A DNA stretch of 64,000 bases from assembly GCA_934446365.1 (NCBI GenBank), contig CAKSDZ010000005.1, positions 1-64,000 on the forward strand, read 5' to 3'. The notes beneath the pieces are model-generated. The model saw only the letters and a list, made by a program, of their open reading frames with translations. It made no database searches and was not told the DNA's origin. The position numbers and the translations under genes are program-made. Source of the DNA: an uncultured Eubacteriales bacterium (lineage in GTDB: Bacteria > Bacillota > Clostridia > Oscillospirales > CAG-272). How positions within the stretch are numbered: the first letter of the stretch is position 1; each line of letters starts with the position of its first letter. This document shows positions 54,281-61,624 of the stretch, piece by piece.

Positions 54281-54482
54281 TTTTTCACAAATCAAGCAAA
54301 ATTCCATTTATTTTCAGCCAAAAAGCAGCAAAAAAGCACATTTCGCTTGACATTGGTATACAGATATATTATAATAATAGTATGTTGCGGAGGATTTTGA
54401 GCGATTGAGCTTTCTCCTTTCGCGGCGGGTTTATTCCTTAATAAAATAAAAGAAATTACAAAAAGGAGGTGTTATATAAGCT

Positions 54483-56027
54483 TTGAAAGACATCATCATT
54501 CCATTGATCGTGGGTATTGTCGCGCTTGTTATCGGTGCGCTCATCGGATATGTGCTCCGTAAGAAAACCGCGGAAAAGAAAATCGAATCCGCAGAAAAAG
54601 AAGCGGAACGAATCGTCGCCGAGGCGGTCAAAACCGGCGAAGCAAAGCGCAAGGAAATGATCGTTGAAGCAAAAGAGGATATCCTGAAAGCCAAAACCGA
54701 GGCGGAGCGGGAAAACAAGGAACGCCGTCAAGAGCTTTTGAGACTGGAAAACAAGGCGCTGGCTAAGGAGGAAACGCTTGAACGGAAAATCGAAAACTTC
54801 GAGCGTAAGGATGAAGCTCTGAACAGAAAGATCAAGGAAAACGAAAGGCTCCAAGGGGAAATCGAGCAGATCCGGCAAAGTCAGCTTGCAAGGCTTGAAG
54901 AAATTTCCGGCTATACCGCCGAAACGGCAAAAGCCGAGCTTGTTTCCAAGATCGAATCCGAAGCGAAACGTGAAGCGGCTGCGAAGCTCGCACAGATCGA
55001 AAGCGATCTCCACAATGAAGCCGATACCAAAGCCAAAAACATCATTTCTCTCGCCATTCAGCGAATCGCGTCCGACCAGGTTTCGGAAACCACCGTTTCC
55101 GTTGTCCCGCTCCCCAGCGATGAGATGAAGGGACGCATTATCGGCCGCGAGGGACGAAACATTCACAAAATCGAAACGCTTACAGGTGTTGATCTGATTA
55201 TCGACGATACGCCGGAGGCGATCACGCTCTCCTGCTTCGACCCGATCAGACGCGAAATTGCAAGAATTACGCTTGAAAAGCTGATATCGGACGGACGGAT
55301 TCATCCGTCAAGAATCGAGGAAACCGTTGAAAAAGCACGGCGCGAGGTGGAGGCTTCCATCAAACAGGCCGGAGAAAAGGCCGCGTTTGATACCGGCGTC
55401 AACGGACTGCATCCCGACCTCGTCCGCTTCCTCGGAAGACTGAAATACCGCACCAGCTACGGACAAAATGTATTGACTCACTCGGTTGAGGTTGCCTATC
55501 TCGCCGGTATTATGGCAAATGAGCTTGGCGTTGACAGCGTACTTGCAAGACGCGCGGGACTGCTCCACGACATCGGCAAGGCACTGACGCAAGAGGTTGA
55601 GGGCTCCCACATTCAGCTCGGCGTCGAAATCGCGCGCAAGTTCAAGGAAAATAAGGACGTCATTCATGCGATTGAAGCGCATCACGGAGACGTAGAGGCA
55701 CAGACCGTCATCGCGGTTCTCGTTCAGGCGGCGGATGCGATTTCCGCGGCAAGACCGGGCGCAAGACGCGAGGATCTCGACAGTTACATTAAGAGACTGC
55801 AAAAGCTCGAAGAAATTTCCAACAGTTTCCCGGGAGTGGAAAAATCCTATGCCATTCAGGCGGGACGCGAAATCCGAATCATGGTAAAACCCGAACAGGT
55901 TGGCGACGACCAGATGATCGTCGTGGCACGCGACATTGCAAACAAGATCGAATCGGAGCTTGAATATCCCGGCCAGATCAAGGTCAATGTCATCCGCGAA
56001 AGCCGTGTCGCGGAATACGCAAAATAA
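54483..56027 (+). CDS. rny: Ribonuclease Y
   Basis: A 514-residue membrane-anchored endoribonuclease central to mRNA decay. N-terminal membrane helix (4-24), long coiled coil (about 28-185), KH domain (about 205-265: GRIIGREGRNIHKIETLTG) and HD domain (about 330-425: LTHSVEVAYLAG, LLHDIGKAL). The start is TTG, 13 bases after GGAGG, a rather long spacing. Usual length. Confidence 0.95.
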   Translation: MKDIIIPLIVGIVALVIGALIGYVLRKKTAEKKIESAEKEAERIVAEAVKTGEAKRKEMIVEAKEDILKAKTEAERENKERRQELLRLENKALAKEETLERKIENFERKDEALNRKIKENERLQGEIEQIRQSQLARLEEISGYTAETAKAELVSKIESEAKREAAAKLAQIESDLHNEADTKAKNIISLAIQRIASDQVSETTVSVVPLPSDEMKGRIIGREGRNIHKIETLTGVDLIIDDTPEAITLSCFDPIRREIARITLEKLISDGRIHPSRIEETVEKARREVEASIKQAGEKAAFDTGVNGLHPDLVRFLGRLKYRTSYGQNVLTHSVEVAYLAGIMANELGVDSVLARRAGLLHDIGKALTQEVEGSHIQLGVEIARKFKENKDVIHAIEAHHGDVEAQTVIAVLVQAADAISAARPGARREDLDSYIKRLQKLEEISNSFPGVEKSYAIQAGREIRIMVKPEQVGDDQMIVVARDIANKIESELEYPGQIKVNVIRESRVAEYAK

Positions 56028-56112
56028 AAAACGGCAAATTTTATATATAGATTTTCATATAGATTGCAATAAATGAAAACATCGGGCAACCGAGCATATA
56101 TAAGATTATAGA

Positions 56113-56140
56113 AAGAGCGGGCGATGCCCGTTCTTTTTTC
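56113..56140 (+). terminator. Terminator of rny
   Basis: AAGAGCGGGC pairs with GCCCGTTCTT (one G-T) around GAT, followed by TTTTC. Confidence 0.75.
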
Positions 56141-56169
56141 TTGACAAATTTTTCTCAGACCGATATACT
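56141..56169 (+). promoter_or_regulatory. Promoter of the 56202 gene
   Basis: TTGACA (56141-56146) and TATACT (56164-56169), 17 bp apart, directly after the rny terminator. Confidence 0.75.
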
Positions 56170-56201
56170 GGACATAATTTATAAGGAAGGAACTTTCTCC
56201 T

Positions 56202-56693
56202 ATGAAGCCGCTTTTTGAAACGATGACGTTCCATAACAGCCGTCCGCTTTCGGATAATCTGAAAGCGCTCTCATTTGACACGGTACCGTCAAAGCTTTCC
56301 GCTTTTTCGGTTGTCCGATATCATGAACATAAACACTTTGCAGGGGAAATATCCGAAACGGACGGTACTTTCCGCATTTACCCGATCGTTTCGTATCGGT
56401 CTTCTTTCCTGCCATCTATCATCCATGGCAGCATAACAAAAGAAAATGGCGGCTCAAAGATCGAGCTTATAATTTCACCGCCGGAATTACTCCGCATCTT
56501 TTTTATTTTTCTCCTGAGCTTCGCCTGTCTTATCTTGCTTTTCGCTATCCTGATGAAACCGTTTTCTATTCTCATGCTGCTTTTCCTGCTCTTGATTTTT
56601 CTTGCTTTTTTCCTCTCAGCCTATGGCATGATGTACCGCTTTTATCGGAAAGAAGCGAAAAAATGCAAAGAAAGACTAACCTCTCTATTTTAA
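56202..56693 (+). CDS. Hypothetical membrane protein
   Basis: A 163-residue protein with a hydrophilic, beta-rich N-terminal 90 residues and two membrane helices (IFFIFLLSFACLILLFAIL, FSILMLLFLLLIFLAFFLS), ending in KKCKERLTSLF. The layout resembles the YcxB-like proteins at 59 kb in reverse order, but no clear match is seen. AAGGAAGGA site, own promoter and terminator. Confidence 0.7.
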   Translation: MKPLFETMTFHNSRPLSDNLKALSFDTVPSKLSAFSVVRYHEHKHFAGEISETDGTFRIYPIVSYRSSFLPSIIHGSITKENGGSKIELIISPPELLRIFFIFLLSFACLILLFAILMKPFSILMLLFLLLIFLAFFLSAYGMMYRFYRKEAKKCKERLTSLF

Positions 56694-56695
56694 CA

Positions 56696-56737
56696 TCAAA
56701 AGAACCACCCTTTGTGCGCAAAGGGTGGTTCTTTTGA
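56696..56737 (+). terminator. Terminator of the 56202 gene
   Basis: A perfect 19-bp stem (left arm ending in CACCCTTTG) with a TGCG loop; likely serves the convergent lipoprotein gene too. Confidence 0.9.
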
Positions 56738-56772
56738 TTGCTCATAGAAAAATTTCCATTTATAAACGGTTT

Positions 56773-57207
56773 TCAGCTATTTCCGCGCTGAAAGAGGAAA
56801 CCCTCCTCCACATTGCCGCGCAGAACATACCCATAGGTCCCGCCGTAGGAGACGGCGATGCCGAGACTGCCTGCCCGCACCTCAGAGCCGTCGGCAAGCA
56901 CAAGATATAATTCAAAGCTGAAAGCTCGCAGGTCGGCATCCTCAGAAAACATATCTTTTTCAAATCGGAAAGTAAGCGTCTCTCCCTTTGGGAGCGAACT
57001 TCCCGTCGTGCCTGCTGCCGCAGAGGAAGAAGCCACCAATATTTTCCCGATTTCATCCGTATCGCCGACGTAATATTCCACAAAAGCCGACTGTATTTCC
57101 GCATCGCATTGATTTTCAAATGTCACGGAAAAGCTGTTTTTCGATTTACATCCGGCAGCAGGGAGCAAAAAAAGCATCGACAGCAAGAAAGAAAAAAATT
57201 TTTTCAT
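56773..57207 (-). CDS. Hypothetical lipoprotein
   Basis: A 144-residue protein with a lipoprotein signal (KKFFSFLLSMLFLLPAAGC) and a beta-rich mature domain (FSVTFENQCDAEIQSAFVEYYVGD ... GSLGIAVSYGGTYGYVL). The frame starts six codons earlier, but ATG at 57207 follows GAGGA. Only 8 bp after the dipeptidase gene, so probably co-transcribed. Function unknown. Confidence 0.75.
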   Translation of the reverse strand: MKKFFSFLLSMLFLLPAAGCKSKNSFSVTFENQCDAEIQSAFVEYYVGDTDEIGKILVASSSAAAGTTGSSLPKGETLTFRFEKDMFSEDADLRAFSFELYLVLADGSEVRAGSLGIAVSYGGTYGYVLRGNVEEGFLFQRGNS

Positions 57208-57215
57208 ATTTTTCC

Positions 57216-58604
57216 TCACATGCACAACCGAAGAATGGCCTCGGCATAAATCTTGGCGGAAAGTGTGAGGTGCTCCAATGATATAAATTCATCGGCACCG
57301 TGCATACGGCTCTCCGTACCGGGAAATTCTGCGCCGAACGCCACACCGCCGTCCACATTATGGACATAGGTACCCCCGCCGATGGCAATGCAATGCCCGT
57401 TTTTATTGGTCAGCTCCGTATAAACGGACAAAAGTGTTTTTATAAATTCGCTGTTTTCATCCACATAATGCGGTTCGTTCCCGTTCCATTCATCGATCGC
57501 AAGCCCTGCCCTTGCGGCGGCTCTCTCAAAGCCGGCCCTCACCTTCTCCGATGTCCGGCAAATCGGGAATCGGATATCAAAGCGCCCCTCAAAGCTGCCT
57601 TTTTCAAAGGAAAAAACGCTGAAAACGAAAGTCAGCGCACCGGATTTCTCATCGGAAGCCGCAATTCCGAGCGAAGAACCGTCCGTCTCGCCAAATCGGA
57701 ATATTTCAGATAGTCCCGCAAAAAACGCCGAAGTGCCGTCGTCCGTCGGCAGCGCGCCGAGAAAGGCAAGAAGCGCCGTTACGGCATTTTTTCCGTCCTC
57801 CGGCGTGGAGGCATGCGCACTTTTCCCCTTGACGGTCACATTTATGATATCGTTTTCCACCGCATATTCGAGAATCACACCCTCCGGCAAAGCCTTTTTC
57901 GCCGCCGCAAGCTCTTCTCCGGAAAAGCCGCGAAGCGAAGCATACGCTCTGTCCGGCACCGCGTTGACGACGGTTCCGCCGGAAACGGATAAAATCGTCT
58001 TTTTCCCGTCGGCGGTGATTTTCTTTATGACCTTGCCGCGCACCATGCCTTTTTCCAAATTGATCACGGGAAAGCTTCCGTCCGGTGTGAATACGCGTGG
58101 CGGCAGCGCTTCCTTTTTCCGGTAATATGCGAGGTCGGACGAGCCGCACTCCTCGTCGCAGCCGACAAGAAACCGCACATTCTGCGAAAGCTCATATCCG
58201 CATTCACGGAGCGCGCGAAGCGCAAAAAGAACAGCGACGGCCGGTCCTTTGTCATCTGCGGAGCCGCGTCCGAGCAGCTTGCCGCCGGCAAGCGTCAGCG
58301 TATACGGCGGATTGCTCCAACCGGTCCCCTCCGGGACGACGTCGAGATGACAGAGCACGCCGAGTGTCGTCTCCTTTGAGGGGTCAAAATCGATCGTCCC
58401 CATATAATTCTCATGATTTTTGACGGTAAAACCGTATTTTTCCGCCATTTCCAGCATTTTTGCAAGCGCGCGCGCCGGTTCCTTCCCGTACGGCATTCCT
58501 GCCTCGGCCTCTCCGCGAACGCTCGGAATCGCGACAAGCGACGACAGCGCCGCAATCATATCGCCGGCATGATCATCGATATATTTGCTGATTTTCAGCT
58601 GCAT
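57216..58604 (-). CDS. M20 family dipeptidase, PepV/Sapep type
   Basis: A 462-residue zinc dipeptidase of the M20A family. Metal ligands: VLCHLDVVPEG (His, Asp), GSADDKGPA (bridging Asp), GCDEECGSSD (catalytic Glu), FPVINLEKG and the late IGGGTYVH (His). The lid domain lies between residues 190 and 310. PepV-like enzymes cleave dipeptides in the cytoplasm for amino acid supply. GAGAGGGG before the ATG. Confidence 0.93.
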   Translation of the reverse strand: MQLKISKYIDDHAGDMIAALSSLVAIPSVRGEAEAGMPYGKEPARALAKMLEMAEKYGFTVKNHENYMGTIDFDPSKETTLGVLCHLDVVPEGTGWSNPPYTLTLAGGKLLGRGSADDKGPAVAVLFALRALRECGYELSQNVRFLVGCDEECGSSDLAYYRKKEALPPRVFTPDGSFPVINLEKGMVRGKVIKKITADGKKTILSVSGGTVVNAVPDRAYASLRGFSGEELAAAKKALPEGVILEYAVENDIINVTVKGKSAHASTPEDGKNAVTALLAFLGALPTDDGTSAFFAGLSEIFRFGETDGSSLGIAASDEKSGALTFVFSVFSFEKGSFEGRFDIRFPICRTSEKVRAGFERAAARAGLAIDEWNGNEPHYVDENSEFIKTLLSVYTELTNKNGHCIAIGGGTYVHNVDGGVAFGAEFPGTESRMHGADEFISLEHLTLSAKIYAEAILRLCM

Positions 58605-58692
58605 AAAAACCCCTCTCCCCGCCTTGCGGCCTTGATTTTTAATTACCGATCACGGTTTATTGTATGACAAACCCGCAAACCGGTATACAACA

Positions 58693-59232
58693 TCATTTTG
58701 AAAGAATATATTTTTTCCCTGCCACCGCCCGCAGTCTGTCACGGACGGCATTTTCATCCTCCGTGGAGGAAAAGCCGATTTTTGCGACGATGAAAGCGCC
58801 GGCAGTCGTATAAATATAAAATTCGCCGCTCGTTTCCCATACCTTTTTAATCATTTGATAGGAATAAGTCTCTTTTGCGCTTATTTTTTCGGACTGTACT
58901 TGAATTTCGACATTTTCATCATGAAATATATATTCCGCACATGAAATTCCGCGAGACTGATAGGTTCTTGCAAGCTTTTTCCGGTAAAAAATGCGCCAAA
59001 TGACCCAAAATACCGTCAGCAGAAGATAGAGTCCGGAGACAAAATACCGATCGGTATCGTCCCCTATCCCCCAGTTGACAACAGACATGACAACGATCAG
59101 GACAACAAGCAACAGAGCGATTCCATAATAAATCCAATTCAGAAAACGGTGTTTTTTAAACAGGCTCGACCAAAAGCAGGCAAACCGTTTCATGAGAGAT
59201 TCATCAAAGTTTGTTTGATTGACGATATTCAT
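58693..59232 (-). CDS. YcxB-like membrane protein
   Basis: A 179-residue protein: short N-terminal region, two membrane helices (WIYYGIALLLVVLIVVMSVV, YFVSGLYLLLTVFWVIW) and a C-terminal soluble domain (HDENVEIQVQSEKISAKETYSYQMIKKVWETSGEFYIYTT) typical of YcxB-like proteins. The ATG at 59232 has GGGAGG seven bases before it; the longer frame does not. Same architecture as the next gene upstream, so a likely paralogue. Function unknown. Confidence 0.78.
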   Translation of the reverse strand: MNIVNQTNFDESLMKRFACFWSSLFKKHRFLNWIYYGIALLLVVLIVVMSVVNWGIGDDTDRYFVSGLYLLLTVFWVIWRIFYRKKLARTYQSRGISCAEYIFHDENVEIQVQSEKISAKETYSYQMIKKVWETSGEFYIYTTAGAFIVAKIGFSSTEDENAVRDRLRAVAGKKYILSK

Positions 59233-59266
59233 GCAAAAGCCTCCCGATCCAAAGTTCTGATTGGCA

Positions 59267-59803
59267 TCAACAAAACTTGAAATATCGATTGCCAAGCTTT
59301 GTTTTTAACTTCTCACGCAGCAAAACCGCGCCATTTTCCGCATCGAAAGCATCCTTTTGAAGGATATAGACCTTATCTTTCGCAGCATACAAATAAAAAA
59401 ACTTTTTGAGTTCATAGCATTTGACAATCGCGGAATCGTCAAAATCGACAGCGCCGGCACTGTCTTTTGCAGAAAACTCGACATGAAAAGCTTCATCCCG
59501 GAAAACAAAGTGAATGGTAAACGGCTGTTTCTTCTTCCATGTCACTGCGAGCAAAAAGATAACAATCATGACAGGATAAATTACAAATAAAGCAGATAAT
59601 ACAAACAACCGATTACTGAGAAAAGCGGAAAGACGCGCTTCCAATGTATTTTCCAAATAAAATCCGATAATCCCCATGGCAAACGAGAAAACGAAAAGAA
59701 GAATATTCCATCTGCCGGCCTTTTTTATCGGACACAATGCAAAAAAAGAGAATGCCCGCAAGGTTTTCTTGTCGTATACCGTCGTACCGGAAAGTTCCAT
59801 CAT
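59267..59803 (-). CDS. YcxB-like membrane protein
   Basis: A 178-residue protein with two membrane helices (ILLFVFSFAMGIIGFYL, VLSALFVIYPVMIVIFLLAV) and a C-terminal domain (FRDEAFHVEFSAKDSAGAVDFDDSAIVKCYELKKFFYLYA) like its downstream neighbour. The start overlaps the recX stop (TCATGATGG), so it belongs to the gyrA-recA-recX transcript. Function unknown. Confidence 0.75.
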   Translation of the reverse strand: MMELSGTTVYDKKTLRAFSFFALCPIKKAGRWNILLFVFSFAMGIIGFYLENTLEARLSAFLSNRLFVLSALFVIYPVMIVIFLLAVTWKKKQPFTIHFVFRDEAFHVEFSAKDSAGAVDFDDSAIVKCYELKKFFYLYAAKDKVYILQKDAFDAENGAVLLREKLKTKLGNRYFKFC

Positions 59804-60462
59804 GATTCCTCCGTGAGAAGCCGCTCCGCCGCCGCCTTGATATCCTCATAGGTAAAGCCGTACCGCATCAGCGCCGCAACCGTTTTCTGCCTCTGATTCC
59901 GGTCCGTCAAAAGCTCCCAGCCGCCCATCATATCCATGCGCTTTGCGCAGATTTCGACAAAATCCTCATCTTCCATTGAGGCCATGACTTCTTTTATCAC
60001 ATCTCCGTCAAAGCCTTTGGCGTAAAGCTCCTTTTTGATGCGGTTTCTGCCGTAAAGCTTCCGTTTTGCCAGTGTTTCCGAAAAAAGCTGCGCGTCGTTT
60101 TTTTCATGGATAAAGCCATGTGACAGGAGATATTCCACAGCTGCGGATGCCGCCTCTGCAGAATATCCCTTCTGCATGAGCTTTCTTTTCAGCGTTTTCG
60201 CCGTATTCTGCGCATATTCAAGCAAAGACAGCCCTTTTTTGATTGCCGCCGTCTTTTCGATGCAGAAAATCAGTTCATCGCATCGATTCTTGTCAATGGC
60301 AATCGGAGAGGTAAACTCCCACGGCAGTCCAAGCTCCATAAGCATTTCCGCCAACAGGTTCCCTTTTAAATTCTGCACGGCACTTCCGCTGCAAATTCGG
60401 ACGGAAACTGCCGCTTCGGCGCCGCCCGCCATCGCACGGATTTCGGTAACGGTGATTTCCAT
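59800..60462 (-). CDS. recX: Regulatory protein RecX
   Basis: A 220-residue modulator that inhibits RecA filaments. Helical throughout, with three RecX-type repeats: AQNTAKTLKRKLMQKGYSAEAASAAVEYLLSHG, RNRIKKELYAKGFDGDVIKEVM and RQKTVAALMRYGFTYEDIKAA. Starts 5 bp after the recA stop, the usual arrangement. Confidence 0.92.
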   Translation of the reverse strand: MEITVTEIRAMAGGAEAAVSVRICSGSAVQNLKGNLLAEMLMELGLPWEFTSPIAIDKNRCDELIFCIEKTAAIKKGLSLLEYAQNTAKTLKRKLMQKGYSAEAASAAVEYLLSHGFIHEKNDAQLFSETLAKRKLYGRNRIKKELYAKGFDGDVIKEVMASMEDEDFVEICAKRMDMMGGWELLTDRNQRQKTVAALMRYGFTYEDIKAAAERLLTEES

Positions 60463-60467
60463 ACAGC

Positions 60468-61595
60468 TCAGTCGTCGTTTTCGATATCGAGAACACGGAT
60501 ATCGAATTCGTCACCGGCGCCGTCCTCGTCATCCTCCAAGGAATACGCCTCGCCGGCGGAAAGATCCAGCTCATCTCCATGCGCCTTGATTTTTTCTTCC
60601 AGCTCTTTCATCAGAGCAGGGCTTGCGGCAATCGTTTTTCTGGCGTTGTCCTTGCCCTGTGCGAGCTTTTCTCCGTTATAGGAGAACCAAGAGCCGCTCT
60701 TTTGCACAAGACCGAGCTCCATCGCGATATCCACGATCTCGCCGGCTTTGGAGATTCCTTTTCCGTAGAGGATATCAAATTCCGCAATACGGAAAGGCGG
60801 CGCGACCTTGTTTTTCACAACCTTGCATTTAACACGGTTGCCGTATACCTCGTCGCCCTGTTTGAGATTTTCAATCTTGCGCACGTCGATTCTCACCGAC
60901 GAGTAGAATTTCAGTGCCCGACCGCCCGGCGTCGTTTCAGGGTTGCCGTACATTACGCCGACTTTTTCTCTGAGCTGATTGATAAAAATGACGACGCAGT
61001 TCGTCTTTGCAATCGAGCCGGAAAGCTTGCGCAGCGCCTGGCTCATCAGTCTCGCCTGCAAACCGACATGGCTGGAGCCCATATCGCCGTCGATTTCCTG
61101 CTGCGGAACGAGCGCCGCCACGGAGTCCACCACGACGACGTCGATTGCCCCGGAACGCACGAGCGCATCCGTGATTTCAAGCGCCTGCTCGCCGCTGTCG
61201 GGCTGCGACACCAAGAGATTGTCGATGTTGACGCCGAGCGCCTTCGCATAAACGGGGTCCAGCGCATGCTCCGCATCGATGAACGCCGCTTCTCCCCCAA
61301 GCTTCTGCACCTCGGCCGCAATATGGAGTGCGACGGTCGTCTTACCGGAGGATTCCGGCCCGAAAATCTCTACGATTCTGCCGCGCGGCACGCCCCCGAT
61401 GCCGAGTGCGAGGTCAAGCGTCAGCGATCCTGTCGGAATCGCCTCCACGTTCATATGCGCGTTTTCGCCGAGCTTCATAATCGTTCCCTTGCCGAAATCC
61501 TTTTCGATTTGGGAAAGCGCCGTCGCAAGCGCTTTTTTCTTGTCCTCGGCGGAAACCGGCGCTACGACCGCACTTTTTTTCTTTTTATCTGCCAT
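60468..61595 (-). CDS. recA: Recombinase RecA
   Basis: A 375-residue DNA recombinase. Walker A GPESSGKTTV (about residues 74-83), FIDAEHALDP, VVVDSVAALVP, INQLREKVGVMYGNPETTPGG (loop L2 region) and an acidic C-terminal tail (DDEDGAGDEFD). Slightly longer than the 350-residue norm because of both termini. Ribosome binding site GAAAGGA. Between gyrA and recX. Confidence 0.97.
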   Translation of the reverse strand: MADKKKKSAVVAPVSAEDKKKALATALSQIEKDFGKGTIMKLGENAHMNVEAIPTGSLTLDLALGIGGVPRGRIVEIFGPESSGKTTVALHIAAEVQKLGGEAAFIDAEHALDPVYAKALGVNIDNLLVSQPDSGEQALEITDALVRSGAIDVVVVDSVAALVPQQEIDGDMGSSHVGLQARLMSQALRKLSGSIAKTNCVVIFINQLREKVGVMYGNPETTPGGRALKFYSSVRIDVRKIENLKQGDEVYGNRVKCKVVKNKVAPPFRIAEFDILYGKGISKAGEIVDIAMELGLVQKSGSWFSYNGEKLAQGKDNARKTIAASPALMKELEEKIKAHGDELDLSAGEAYSLEDDEDGAGDEFDIRVLDIENDD

Positions 61596-61624
61596 ATTCC
61601 TGTCCCAATCCTTTCTCAGTTTGT

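Noticed and set aside
54456..55304. 282-residue leftward open frame opposite rny
   Set aside because: Phe/Arg-rich translation antisense to the coiled coil of RNase Y.
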